DNA of 32,093 bases, taken from positions 1 through 32,093 of the forward strand of contig DATBGS010000049.1 of the NCBI GenBank assembly GCA_036557885.1. Direction: 5' to 3'. The DNA comes from DATBGS01 sp036557885. GTDB lineage: Bacteria > Chloroflexota > Ktedonobacteria > Ktedonobacterales > DATBGS01. Position 1 is the stretch's first letter; every line of letters starts with the position of its first letter. The notes below the pieces were generated by a model. The model saw nothing but the letters and a program-made list of their open reading frames with translations, was not told the origin of the DNA and ran no database searches. Both the position numbers and the translations under genes were made by a program. Shown here piece after piece: positions 1 to 8,148 of this stretch.

Positions 1-2
1 AG

Positions 3-1487
3 GGAATTGGGGTTGATTCCTCTGTGGTGTATAAATGGCTCAAGGATACCAACGCCCCCGGTTTTGGGAGTGAGCACGTCAACAATATCAAAGAGTTTCT
101 CGCGCTGGATGACCAGGAATTCGCCCTGCTGAAGCAAGCACAAGCCACCTCGCTGAGGGAGAAGCAGCCCCCTCCCCCGCTCTGGACGGTAGCGCCAGCA
201 CAGCTCTACGGAGCAAAAGGGATGATCGAGGCGGCCATTAACCTTATTGCCAAACTTCCTGCTCCACCAGAGGATCAGAGCCAGGACGCGCATTTGCTGA
301 CTTTCCAACAATGGCAGCAGCGTCAGCAAGAACCGAAAGATCAATCGCCTGGCGCCATTCTGATGACCTTTCAGGGGCAAGATGCCTTTAGCAAGTTCAA
401 AAAACTGCATGGGGATTGGCATGATGCCTGTTATAGAGCGATGGAGCAAGGGTGGGATGTTCATCATCTTTGGAAGTTGGGCAGCCCCACGAGCGAACAG
501 GGCGTTCACACTTCCCACGAGCGTGCCCTGCATCTGGTAAAAGAGAGCCTGAAAGCTCTGGGCACTGCGCACTACTTCCCGCACTACTTTAAGCAGCATG
601 AACGCCTCTTGCCTCCTTACGATCTTTTGATTCTCCCCGCCCAGGAGAGCGCTCTCTGGTTCTTTGCCTGTGAGGGTCCAGACTATGTGGATGCCGCGCT
701 GCGCTTCCAGGGTGCGCCGATCATCAGGCGGTTGCAGGGGCACTTCGCCCAGCTTGTTGCGCAAACGGAGCCGTTGTTCAGGGGCTATTGGCTGCGAAGA
801 AGCGTAGCAGAGAAACAACAGTTTTGGGACGATTTGGAGGAGGCCGAAGAAAAGCCTGGGGCGCGGCTGCTTGTCAAGAGAACCGGCTTGAGCACGCTGA
901 CCAGGCCTCCATCGTGGTATGCCAGGGGAGCGCAGTGGCCCAGGGAGGCACAGGAAACAGAGATAGACTATCACTGGATTCAACGCCATTATGAGCGCCG
1001 CCTGAAGGCGTTCCACAGCAAAATTGAGACGTATGATTACTGGGAGATTTGTTCAAGGCAGGCTATCATTGATCTGGTAAAAACCAAAATATATCCCCGC
1101 GACAATGTGCTGGGAACCAGCTATACCAGCGACGCTGAGCAGGTGCGCGCACATCTCAAGCACATCATCTATCTGCTGAGAAACCATGAGCGCTACCAAC
1201 TGGCGCTGTTGGACCCCACCGAGGCAGCCAACATCTTTTCTGGGCCATTTTGGGAGGTTGCTGGAGATCATTGTGTGCTGCTTCAAGCCTGGGGGCACGA
1301 TGCCAGGGGGAATGAGGTGGAACTTGGTATGAAGATCAGCGAGAAAACCATTGTGCGGGCATTCCAGGAGCATTTTTACCAACTGTGGGCGGATAGGGCC
1401 AGCATTGACCCTGATCACAAAGACAAGCATCTGGTCATTGGATGGCTGGAACATCAAATAGAAGAACTGGACGAAGAAGTAGACTGA
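3..1487 (+). CDS. helix-turn-helix protein, 5' end cut off by the window
   Basis: The reading frame is open to the left edge. The first residues (GIGVDSSVVYKWLKD) look like the recognition-helix part of an XRE-type helix-turn-helix, so the true start lies outside the window. The GTG at 24 is probably an internal valine rather than a start. About 490 residues are visible: the end of the HTH (to about residue 45), a linker with a proline run, then a long mostly alpha-helical region with many aromatic residues. The C-terminal 130 residues (LGTSYTSDAEQVRAHLKHII, later GPFWEVAG and VVRAF-like IVRAFQEHFYQLW) resemble the sensor region of large Ktedonobacterial HTH regulators. That comparison is from memory and not tested. 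It is likely a DNA-binding regulator. No signal peptide or membrane segment is visible. The next gene is 190 bp away. Confidence 0.6.
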   Translation, partial: GIGVDSSVVYKWLKDTNAPGFGSEHVNNIKEFLALDDQEFALLKQAQATSLREKQPPPPLWTVAPAQLYGAKGMIEAAINLIAKLPAPPEDQSQDAHLLTFQQWQQRQQEPKDQSPGAILMTFQGQDAFSKFKKLHGDWHDACYRAMEQGWDVHHLWKLGSPTSEQGVHTSHERALHLVKESLKALGTAHYFPHYFKQHERLLPPYDLLILPAQESALWFFACEGPDYVDAALRFQGAPIIRRLQGHFAQLVAQTEPLFRGYWLRRSVAEKQQFWDDLEEAEEKPGARLLVKRTGLSTLTRPPSWYARGAQWPREAQETEIDYHWIQRHYERRLKAFHSKIETYDYWEICSRQAIIDLVKTKIYPRDNVLGTSYTSDAEQVRAHLKHIIYLLRNHERYQLALLDPTEAANIFSGPFWEVAGDHCVLLQAWGHDARGNEVELGMKISEKTIVRAFQEHFYQLWADRASIDPDHKDKHLVIGWLEHQIEELDEEVD

Positions 1488-1677
1488 CCAAACGCGGCGC
1501 CAGAACCATCAAAGATTTCTTGCGCCAGCAACCCTCTCTCCTCTCACTTGCGCTCCTGGCATGAAGCGTGTATGCTTTGTTTCGTGAGCACACGATGATG
1601 GACTAAAAATTGCGCATGGCGTCCCTCTGCAATCACAAGAGGGTTCTCATCCATCAGCGCAGGAGCATAAAACACCT

Positions 1678-3117
1678 ATGACGACTAATCACGAAGACCG
1701 CAGCAGCCCAGGCGCCACCAACGGCGCAGAGCCAGATGAGGTGCCAATGGAAAGCGCGCAGAGCTATATGGACCAGGGCAACCAGGCGATTGAAGAGGGC
1801 GAGTATGATGTCGCCGTTGAGGCGTTTAGTGAGGCCGCGCGCATGGCGCCGCAAGACGCCCACGCGCATTATAATCTGGCGCTGGCCCTGCAATACCAGG
1901 GCGAAAACGAGAGCGCCGCGTCCTCGTATCTGCGGGCAATCCAGGCCGACGCGCAACTGATCGAAGCGTATGTCAATCTGGGCAATCTCTACAGCGAAAT
2001 GGGCCTGTACGAAAAGGCGCTGGAGACGTTCCAGCAGGTGCTCGAAATCCAGAACACCAACCCGGACCTGTATGTCAATCTGGGCGATGCGTATCGCAAT
2101 CTGGGCTTTAACGAGGACGCGATTCAGGCGTATCGCCAGGCGCTCATTCTGGACCCCAGCCACACGATGGCCGCCGAGATGGTGTCGGTGGGGCGCACGC
2201 GCATTGCTGAAGAATGGGAACGCATTCTGGAGGCCGAGCGTCATATTGATAGCAGCCCCGGCGATGTGACGCGCTATCCGGGGGCGGTGGCCGCGTATGT
2301 GAACGCGCGCCGCTACCAGGACGCGCTTTCGGTTGCCAACCAGATGCTGGCGCTGGCGCCGGAAAATCCGCGCTGCTACGCGACGCTGGCCGAAGTCTAC
2401 GAGGCGATGGACGACCCCGCGCAGGCGGCAGATACCTGGCGCAAGGTGGTGGCGATGGAGCCGGGCGATATGGAAGCCTGGGAGCATCTGGGCACGTGGT
2501 ACACGGCGCAGGGCCGCACCCAGGACGCGCTCCAGGCGTATGCCCGCGCGGTGGACCTGGACCCGCACAACACCGGCGCGCGTTTTAGTCTGGCTGAAGC
2601 ATATGAGGACAGCGAGCGCTATGACGAGGCGATTGCCATTTACCAGAGTATTATTGATGAGACGCGCCCAGGCATCCGCATGCTGGAGGCCGAAGAAGAC
2701 ATTGTGGCCGACGCCTACGCCGGACTCGCCAGCGCCTATAACGCTGCTGGACGCCACGACGACGCCATGAAAACGGCCAACCAACTGCTGGAGCGTTTCC
2801 CCGATGACCCGGTGGGCCTGTATGAACTGGCAACCGCCTATGACGCCAAGGGGCAGTATGAGGAAGCGATCAACACGTATACGCAGGCGCTGGAGGGCGA
2901 CCCGCTCAACGCGGATGTGATGAATGATCTGGCCGATACCTATCTTCAGGTTGGGCAGATCGAGAACGCCATCGAGACGGCCAGAAACGCGGTGGCTATT
3001 GACCCCACGCTTGACCTTGCCTGGCAAACGCTGGCGCAGGCGCTGCGCCAGGCCGGGCGGGTGGATGAAGCGCGAGAAGCCGAGCAACGAGCGCGCCAAC
3101 TTGAGGAGCAGGCATAA
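1678..3117 (+). CDS. tetratricopeptide-repeat (TPR) protein
   Basis: This 479-residue acidic protein is made almost wholly of 34-residue TPR units. Examples are QAIEEGEYDVAVEAFSEAAR at about residue 35, then AHYNLALALQYQGENESAAS, AYVNLGNLYSEMGLYEKALE and LYVNLGDAYRNLGFNEDAIQ, with further units to the C-terminus (ALRQAGRVDEAREAE). I count about ten, with a looser stretch near residues 165-200. TPR arrays form a superhelical scaffold for protein-protein contacts, so it is a cytoplasmic adaptor with an unknown partner. The ATG at 1678 is preceded by AGGAG at an unusually long spacing of about 12 nt. There is no signal peptide. The zinc-ribbon membrane protein gene begins 53 bp downstream on the same strand, so the two may be co-transcribed and work together. 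Confidence 0.88.
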   Translation: MTTNHEDRSSPGATNGAEPDEVPMESAQSYMDQGNQAIEEGEYDVAVEAFSEAARMAPQDAHAHYNLALALQYQGENESAASSYLRAIQADAQLIEAYVNLGNLYSEMGLYEKALETFQQVLEIQNTNPDLYVNLGDAYRNLGFNEDAIQAYRQALILDPSHTMAAEMVSVGRTRIAEEWERILEAERHIDSSPGDVTRYPGAVAAYVNARRYQDALSVANQMLALAPENPRCYATLAEVYEAMDDPAQAADTWRKVVAMEPGDMEAWEHLGTWYTAQGRTQDALQAYARAVDLDPHNTGARFSLAEAYEDSERYDEAIAIYQSIIDETRPGIRMLEAEEDIVADAYAGLASAYNAAGRHDDAMKTANQLLERFPDDPVGLYELATAYDAKGQYEEAINTYTQALEGDPLNADVMNDLADTYLQVGQIENAIETARNAVAIDPTLDLAWQTLAQALRQAGRVDEAREAEQRARQLEEQA

Positions 3118-3170
3118 GGAGCAGCCGCGCTGGCAGGCGAGGATGCCAGCATCTTTCGGAGGTATGCGCG

Positions 3171-4367
3171 ATGTTTTGCCAGAACTGTGGAGCCGAACTT
3201 CGCCCGGATTCAGGCTTTTGTGGCGTGTGTGGCACAGGCGCCCCGGCCCCCAGGCTCCATATTGACCCCAAACAGGAAAGTAAGCAAGGCCAGGCACGCG
3301 GCGGCTCGACCCAGACACCGCCCGCGACAGGCTCACACCCTCCCCAGGCGGCCATCACGAAGTCGCAGCCAGCCTATCAATCGCCCTTGCCGCGCAATGC
3401 TTCGCGGCATGTGGCGCCGATGGCCTCGCTGGAAATTCCCAGGGCCAAAGCCTCTCCCTCTGAACTGCTGACCCCATCCGAGACACCGCCTCCCGCGCCG
3501 CCAGCGCAGGATGAGGCAGTGGTGCTGCCCGATACGGCAGCGAGCATCCAGATTCCGTCAGCCGCCTTCCCCGCGCCAGACGAAGCCCCTACCCCACCGC
3601 CCGCGTCAGCACGCCCATCGGCTTCGATTGTTCCGGCGGTGTCGCCGCTGACCCAGCAAACGTTGATGGGGTACTATCCGGCTGGCTGGGTGCCGGTGGT
3701 GAGCCAGAACGGAGGCGCGCCCGCACTCCAGAGCCAGCCAGAAAGCTATACCCTGCGGCTGGTCCAGGCCACCGGCAACGTGACCATCCCGCGTGATCTG
3801 CCCAATCGGGTCGCGGCAGGCGCGCTAGTAGCTTTGCTGGTGAGCTTCTTTCTCCCCTGGATTATCCTCAGCGGCACGCGCGATTCTGCGCTCAGCGTGG
3901 GCTGGCCCATCGCGCTGCCGATGCTGCTCGTGGTGGGGGTGGGGCTTACGATTCTGCTGCCACAGCGCGCGCTGTATATGCGCTGCTTTCTGGCGCTGCC
4001 GTTGATCGTTGGCTGGTTCTTTCTGGGGACGGCGCTGCTGCTCTTTTTATGGAGCAGCGCCATTGCCGCCAACGATGTTGGGCCAAGCTTCCTGGGGGTA
4101 GATGTCGGTTTCGTGCTGTTTGTGGCGGCGTCGCTGGCGCTGGCCTGGTCCGGCTACTACAAGCTGATGCGCGAATTGCCCTTGGTGGTCACAGGCCGCC
4201 TGCCGCTGGCGCCGCTGCCGCGCTTCCTGCGCGTGTTGACCGAAAAACCCGCGTCCCCTGCTGCGCAGCCCGCGCCTGCTATGCACCCGCTCCAGAGCGT
4301 TGCCCCAGCGCTGGGGCAGGACGGCCACGCCACCCCAGGAACGAACGAGGCTGAAAAGGTCAAGTGA
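3171..4367 (+). CDS. zinc-ribbon membrane protein with long Pro-rich linker
   Basis: This 398-residue protein begins with a compact zinc ribbon (MFCQNCGAELRPDSGFCGVCG; Cys3, Cys6, Cys17, Cys20 in a C-x2-C...C-x2-C arrangement). About 180 residues of low-complexity Pro/Ala/Ser sequence follow, then four hydrophobic helices (starting near residues 217, 245, 268 and 304), and a Pro/Ala tail. The topology suggests a membrane anchor with a flexible cytoplasmic zinc-ribbon head. Such zinc-ribbon/transmembrane proteins are common in Chloroflexota and usually lack an assigned role. The start is supported by GGAGG about 9 nt upstream. It lies between the TPR protein and the NADAR gene (24 bp downstream), so the three genes may form one transcript. 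Its function cannot be named. Confidence 0.8.
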   Translation: MFCQNCGAELRPDSGFCGVCGTGAPAPRLHIDPKQESKQGQARGGSTQTPPATGSHPPQAAITKSQPAYQSPLPRNASRHVAPMASLEIPRAKASPSELLTPSETPPPAPPAQDEAVVLPDTAASIQIPSAAFPAPDEAPTPPPASARPSASIVPAVSPLTQQTLMGYYPAGWVPVVSQNGGAPALQSQPESYTLRLVQATGNVTIPRDLPNRVAAGALVALLVSFFLPWIILSGTRDSALSVGWPIALPMLLVVGVGLTILLPQRALYMRCFLALPLIVGWFFLGTALLLFLWSSAIAANDVGPSFLGVDVGFVLFVAASLALAWSGYYKLMRELPLVVTGRLPLAPLPRFLRVLTEKPASPAAQPAPAMHPLQSVAPALGQDGHATPGTNEAEKVK

Positions 4368-4391
4368 TTTTGCAGCAAGGATGACCCGACA

Positions 4392-4859
4392 ATGCCGATT
4401 TATTTTTACGCTGCCCGCGAGCCGCCCTATGGCTGCTTCTCCAACTTTTCGGCGCATGGCTTTGAACTAGATGGCCTGTACTGGCCCACCAGCGAGCATT
4501 ATTTTCAAGCGCAAAAGTTCGCGGGAACGCCCCAGGCCGAGGCGGTGCGGCGGGCCAGCTCGCCCAAACAGGCCGCCATGCGCGGGCGCTCGCGCCAGCA
4601 CCCGCTGCGCAGCGATTGGGAGCAGGTGAAGGATGGGCTGATGCTGCGCGGCGTCTTGCGCAAGTTTGAGACGCACGCCAGCATTCGCGCCATTCTGCTT
4701 GATACCAGCGATGAAGAGATTGTGGAGAACGCGCCCCACGACTATTATTGGGGCTGCGGGCAGGATGGCAGCGGCAAGAACATGCTGGGCAAGACGCTGA
4801 TGCAGGTGCGCGCCATCTTGCGCGAGCGGGAGGCATCCCAACCCAGCCCCGGCGTCTAA
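4392..4859 (+). CDS. NADAR / YbiA-family N-glycosidase
   Basis: At 155 residues the protein covers a whole NADAR domain (formerly DUF1768). Hallmarks are FYAAREPPYGCFSNF at the N-terminus, GLYWPTSEHYFQAQKF near residues 29-44, and the C-terminal DYYWGCGQDGSGKNMLGKTL (about residues 117-136), which carries the family's W-G and G-x-N-x-L-G signature. Characterised members (YbiA type) cleave the N-glycosidic bond of reactive early riboflavin intermediates. Other NADAR proteins remove or read ADP-ribose-linked modifications, and the sequence alone does not decide between these roles. The protein is soluble and cytoplasmic. The gene starts 24 bp after the zinc-ribbon gene and is followed directly by a large palindromic repeat that may act as the operon's end. 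Confidence 0.9.
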   Translation: MPIYFYAAREPPYGCFSNFSAHGFELDGLYWPTSEHYFQAQKFAGTPQAEAVRRASSPKQAAMRGRSRQHPLRSDWEQVKDGLMLRGVLRKFETHASIRAILLDTSDEEIVENAPHDYYWGCGQDGSGKNMLGKTLMQVRAILREREASQPSPGV

Positions 4860-4863
4860 AGCG

Positions 4864-5113
4864 CCCCTCAATGCAGGGGCAAGCTGCACCTGGGGGGCTA
4901 TTGCCCACGAAGGCTGGCGACTAAAGATCGCGCCTAAGGGCGTCTGCGGACGCCACCAAGTCCCTCTACAGGGACTCCCCACCCCAGGGACGCCAGCCTT
5001 CGTCCTAACCCGCGCAGGCGGGTTTTGCTGCGCCCTGCATTGAGGGGTGGCAGCGAAGCTGCCCATAGGCGCGGCGGTGCCCCCGTTCTTCACGGGGGTT
5101 TTAACCGCCAGCC
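4864..5113. repeat. nested palindromic element, copy 1
   Basis: This is intergenic and built from nested inverted repeats. CCCCTCAATGCAGGG (4864-4878) pairs with 5033-5047, a perfect 15 bp arm. CGAAGGCTGGCG (4908-4919) pairs with 4991-5002, a perfect 12 bp arm. Local hairpins include GGCGTC-TGCG-GACGCC and AACCCGC-GCAG-GCGGGTT. The right end is GGTTTTAACCGCCAGCC, one base before the -35 box of the tetR promoter. The core AAGTCC...GGACTCCCCACCCC recurs at 14594-14777 (inverted) and 29500-29654, which defines a repeat family. No open frame is evident. It could be a non-autonomous mobile element or a structured RNA, and it may also stop transcription from the upstream operon. Confidence 0.8.
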
Positions 5114-5114
5114 C

Positions 5115-5164
5115 TTGACAAAAGCGTTTTTATGCTTTATACTCTTTTCCAGACCGATCAGTCT
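5115..5164 (+). promoter_or_regulatory. tetR promoter with overlapping operator
   Basis: TTGACA (5115-5120) and TATACT (5138-5143) are separated by exactly 17 bp, a strong sigma-70-type promoter. Around the expected start point lies AGACCGATCAGTCT (5151-5164), a near-perfect palindrome. It matches 13 of 14 positions of the inner part of the perfect operator at 5822-5845, so the TetR-type protein probably represses itself. Confidence 0.8.
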
Positions 5165-5188
5165 GAAAACCAAAGGCAAGAGCGGGCG

Positions 5189-5791
5189 ATGAGCAAAGGC
5201 GAGCAAACACGCCAGATGATTGTGGCGCGGGCCGCGCAGGTCTTCAACAAGCAGGGCTTCTTCGGGGCTTCGTTTGACGACCTGATGCGCGAAACCGGCA
5301 TGAAAAAGGGTGGCATCTATAACCACTTCCGTAGCAAAGACGAACTGGCGGTGGAAGCCTTTAATTATGCCATCAACGTCGTCTGGGCGCGCATCGAACA
5401 AGAACTGGCGGGCAAGGCTAACGCCGTTGATCGGCTGATCGCGATGCTGGTCGGTTATCGCGCCTTGATCGAAGACCCGCCCCTGTCGGGGGGCTGCCCG
5501 CTGCTCAACACCGCCGTTGAAACAGATGATGACGACGCGGAACTGCCCACGCTGCGCCAGAGCGCGCGCGACGCGCTGAGCCGCTGGCGGCGCTGGATTG
5601 GGCGCAACGTGGCGCGGGGCATCGCGGCGGGCGAGATACGCCCGGACGTGGACAGCGACCTGCTGGCAACGATTCTGATCAGCACCGTTGAGGGCAGCGT
5701 GATGATGAGCAAGCTGGACAACGACCCCACGCATATCAGGCGGGCGGTAGAGCATCTTTCCGCCTATCTGGAAAGCGTCGTGCGGGCGTAG
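5189..5791 (+). CDS. TetR/AcrR-family repressor
   Basis: This 200-residue protein (start ATG 5189) has a TetR N-terminal HTH at about residues 10-55: ARAAQVFNKQGFFGASFDDL, then MKKGGIYNHFRSKDELAVEA with the typical K-G-x-I-Y-x-H-F recognition end. The C-terminal ligand and dimerisation region contains LSGGCPLLNTAVETDD, seen in TetR members with a TetR_C_11-like or YxaF-like domain. The frame runs open to 5132, but that start would fall inside the -10 region, so 5189 is preferred although its ribosome site is weak. The matching operators at 5151-5164 and 5822-5845 indicate autorepression and control of the thioesterase gene 75 bp downstream. The natural ligand may be a lipophilic or acyl compound, inferred only from that neighbour. 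Confidence 0.9.
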   Translation: MSKGEQTRQMIVARAAQVFNKQGFFGASFDDLMRETGMKKGGIYNHFRSKDELAVEAFNYAINVVWARIEQELAGKANAVDRLIAMLVGYRALIEDPPLSGGCPLLNTAVETDDDDAELPTLRQSARDALSRWRRWIGRNVARGIAAGEIRPDVDSDLLATILISTVEGSVMMSKLDNDPTHIRRAVEHLSAYLESVVRA

Positions 5792-5845
5792 TTGACCCAG
5801 AAGTTCTTTTTTTATGGAATGGAACCAGACCGAACGGTCTGGTTC
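5792..5845 (+). promoter_or_regulatory. second TetR operator and probable thioesterase promoter
   Basis: A perfect inverted repeat with 11 bp arms and a 2 bp centre occupies 5822-5845 (core CCAGACCGAACGGTCTGG). It has the same AGACCG-N2-CGGTCT core as the tetR operator. Upstream, TTGACC (5792-5797) and TGGAAT (5815-5820) have a 17 bp spacer and form a weaker promoter just after the tetR stop codon, so the operator would cover the transcription start. Confidence 0.75.
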
Positions 5846-5866
5846 TGAGGATGGAGTACAAGGAAG

Positions 5867-6370
5867 ATGAGCGAAGTACAGAATGGCACACGGACGCGCA
5901 CGATTACCTGGGAAGACCCGCTGCCTTCGGCGCAGCAAGCCCGCGCCATGAGCGGCCTGGAGTATCTGCGCGCCATGCAGCGCGGCGAGTTCCCGCCGTC
6001 GCCCCTGGCGGTCTTGATGGGCATATCCGCCGCAGAGATTGAGGAAGGGCGCGTGGTCCTGAGCGTTCAGCCAGCCGAATACCACTACAACCCCATTGGC
6101 GTGGTGCATGGCGGGCTGGCGGCAACCTTGCTTGATTCGGCAATGGCCTGCGCGGTGCATTCCACGCTGCCCGCTGGCGAAGGCTATACCACACTGGAAA
6201 TCAAGGTCAACTACGTGCGCGCCCTGACCAGCAAGACGGGCGAAGTGCGCGCCGAAGCCAGCGTGATTCATCGCGGCGGGCGCGTTGCCACCGCCGAAGG
6301 GCGGCTGATCGGCCCGGATGGGACGCTCTACGCGCACGGCACCACCACCTGCATTATTATTCGGCCATAA
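5867..6370 (+). CDS. PaaI/YdiI-type hotdog-fold acyl-CoA thioesterase
   Basis: This 167-residue protein has one hotdog domain in its C-terminal 120 residues. YNPIGVVHGGLAATLLDSAM (about residues 74-93) gives the family signature, with His81-Gly-Gly at the start of the central helix and Asp90 as the likely catalytic acid or base. YTTLEIKVNYVRAL and the final strand GTLYAHGTTTCIII complete the fold. Members hydrolyse acyl- or aryl-CoA thioesters in the cytoplasm, usually as tetramers. The ATG at 5867 follows AAGGA. Control by the adjacent TetR repressor is indicated by the perfect operator upstream. The substrate is not evident from sequence. The pair may answer an aromatic or fatty acyl signal, but this is inference. 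Confidence 0.9.
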   Translation: MSEVQNGTRTRTITWEDPLPSAQQARAMSGLEYLRAMQRGEFPPSPLAVLMGISAAEIEEGRVVLSVQPAEYHYNPIGVVHGGLAATLLDSAMACAVHSTLPAGEGYTTLEIKVNYVRALTSKTGEVRAEASVIHRGGRVATAEGRLIGPDGTLYAHGTTTCIIIRP

Positions 6371-6474
6371 ACCGGCCAGAGAAGATATTGGCGCGCTCGC
6401 GTATGTGGGCGCGTTTGTGTTTGCCGCAAAAAAAGGCCATATGGTCTGGAAACAGCGGCGGAGGGAGCAAAGGA

Positions 6475-7026
6475 ATGACCTCGCTCGCAAGACCCACGTC
6501 GGCAACGCTGCCATGCGATGACTTACCAACATATGTACAACTGGCAGATGGAGCGAACGTGCTGATTCGCGCCGCCACACCAGCAGACCAGGAGCAGCTT
6601 CGCGCCATGTTTTATCGCCTCTCGGCAGAGAGCGCCTATTTCTGGGCGTTTGTGCCTGCGGCGGGGCGCCCGCGCTGGGCAGAGATTCTGGCGTCGCTGG
6701 CAATCGCCGAGTTCCCAGGACAGTGCGCGCTGGTGGCCTGCGTGGAGGGTGAAACCGTTGGCATTGCCCGCTATGATCGGGCGGCGGACAGCCAGGAGGC
6801 GGAACTGGGCATCATCATCGAGGACCGCTGGCAATCGCGCGGGCTGGGCAGGCTGCTGGCGCGTCAGTTAGCCAGCATTGCCACGTGCCAGGGTATCCCC
6901 GTTTTCAACGCCAGGGTCTTAGGTGAGAACCGGCGATGCTGGCGCATGCTGGGCGCGGTCTTTGCGCAGATCACGGTGCAGTGGTACAGCGGGGAGGCGG
7001 TGGCACGGCTGGAGGGTCTTAGGTGA
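6475..7026 (+). CDS. GNAT-family N-acetyltransferase
   Basis: This 183-residue protein starts at ATG 6475, chosen because GGAGG and AAAGG lie just upstream and the frame before it (from 6388) does not look like family sequence. The GNAT fold runs from VLIRAATPADQEQLRAMFYR through VGIARYDRAADSQEAELGI (beta-4) to the acetyl-CoA loop QSRGLGRLLARQLASIA (motif A, R/Q-x-x-G-x-G/A), then FNARVLGENRRCWRMLGAVF. It transfers an acetyl group from acetyl-CoA to an amine, with an unknown acceptor. The form resembles the small YjcF/PatZ-like acetyltransferases that lack extra domains. It lies 105 bp after the thioesterase gene and converges on the WD40 gene, with only 30 bp between the stops. Confidence 0.88.
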   Translation: MTSLARPTSATLPCDDLPTYVQLADGANVLIRAATPADQEQLRAMFYRLSAESAYFWAFVPAAGRPRWAEILASLAIAEFPGQCALVACVEGETVGIARYDRAADSQEAELGIIIEDRWQSRGLGRLLARQLASIATCQGIPVFNARVLGENRRCWRMLGAVFAQITVQWYSGEAVARLEGLR

Positions 7027-7056
7027 GTGGCTGGAGGCGCTGACTGCCCATCCAGC

Positions 7057-8118
7057 TTATTCAGCCCGCCAGACACGCACCGTCTTATCGCCTCCGCCAG
7101 AGGCAATGCGCGTGCCATCTGGCGACCACGCCAGACTAAACACAGATTGAGGAGCGTGTTGACTGTAGACGATAAGCGTCTCGCCAGTGGCCGCGTTCCA
7201 CACCTGGACAGTCGCATCATCGCCCGACGAAGCAATCCGCTGGCCGTCTGGCGACCAGGCGACTGCTCGAATATAGCCATAGCTGCTCTGATGGTGTCCC
7301 TGATACGCGAAAAGGCGCTTTCCGCTGCTGGCATCCCAAACTTGCACAACTCCATCGCTTCCACCAGAAACAATGCGCTGGCTGTCGGGCGACCAGGCGA
7401 TAGTTTTGACAGCAGGAAATACTCCAACATCATGCCCATGATAGGTGAGGAGGGTCTTGCTCGTCCTGGCGTCCCAGACCTCGATAGGCGCTGTTTCTGC
7501 GTCAATGTTGGAGCCACCAGAGGCAAGCCGTGTACCATCTGGCGACCAGGCAACGTTTTTAAATAAAGTGTCTTTTGGGCTATGCGTTAGGAGCAAGGTT
7601 CCGCTGGAGGCGTCAAATACCTGCACCCCTTCACCTGAGGCTGCCGCAACCATCGTTCCATATGGCGACCAGACCAGTGCATCGGATTCGCCAGCACCAG
7701 AATTCGGGATAGCAAGGAAATCCTGGCCGTTGTTCGGGTTCCAGATATGAACCCCACTGGAATCACTCCCCATTTCACGAGTAAATCCTGCTGAGGCAAT
7801 TTGCTTACCATCAGGGGACCAGACAACATCCAGCGCGATTGTGGCATGGCCGCGATAGGTCAGCAGCCGCGCTCCAGTCAGGGCATCCCAAATCTGAACG
7901 GTACCGTCTCCGCTTGCCGAGGCAATACGTTTTCCATCCGATGCCCAGGATACTGCCTCAACCAGATCAGCATGGCCGCGATAGACCAATACGGTGGGGT
8001 AAGTAAACAGACGCGCCAGCGCCTTTACCCCCAACCCAACCATGCCGCCGCCAGCGACAGTGAGGCCAGCCAGCCCAAAGAGCACCTTGCGCCGCGAGAG
8101 ACGGGGCTGCGATTCCAT
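7057..8118 (-). CDS. Tat-exported or membrane-anchored seven-bladed WD40 protein
   Basis: This 353-residue protein opens with SRRKVLFGLAGLTVAGGGMV, a twin-arginine signal with an uncleaved-looking hydrophobic stretch. Seven WD40 repeats follow, each ending in a W/F-D-type motif: VQIWD, VHIWN, VQVFD, IEVWD, VQVWD, VQVWN and VRVWR. That is exactly one seven-bladed propeller. Most blades carry the AWSPDG(T/Q)RIASGG strand typical of Chloroflexota WD40 proteins. It should sit outside the membrane and act as a binding scaffold, with an unknown partner. The start is supported by AAAGGAA upstream. The gene is 30 bp downstream of the membrane protein gene at 8149, so the two are probably one operon. 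Confidence 0.88.
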   Translation of the reverse strand: MESQPRLSRRKVLFGLAGLTVAGGGMVGLGVKALARLFTYPTVLVYRGHADLVEAVSWASDGKRIASASGDGTVQIWDALTGARLLTYRGHATIALDVVWSPDGKQIASAGFTREMGSDSSGVHIWNPNNGQDFLAIPNSGAGESDALVWSPYGTMVAAASGEGVQVFDASSGTLLLTHSPKDTLFKNVAWSPDGTRLASGGSNIDAETAPIEVWDARTSKTLLTYHGHDVGVFPAVKTIAWSPDSQRIVSGGSDGVVQVWDASSGKRLFAYQGHHQSSYGYIRAVAWSPDGQRIASSGDDATVQVWNAATGETLIVYSQHAPQSVFSLAWSPDGTRIASGGGDKTVRVWRAE

Positions 8119-8148
8119 TGGTGATTCCTTTCTCTGCTTCTCAGCAGT

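Noticed and set aside
1654..3336. Long minus-strand open frame opposite the TPR gene (560 codons)
   Set aside because: It is the shadow of a GC-rich gene. The plus strand has a complete TPR protein with a start and ribosome site, and the minus frame encodes a His/Arg-rich sequence without a domain.
6430..6460. A third TetR operator before the GNAT gene
   Set aside because: Only a half-site (GGTCTGG) is present next to CCATATGG, and the mate half is missing.
5090..6703. Minus-strand open frame of 537 codons opposite the tetR and thioesterase genes
   Set aside because: Codon-shadow of two clear plus-strand genes with HTH and HGG motifs.
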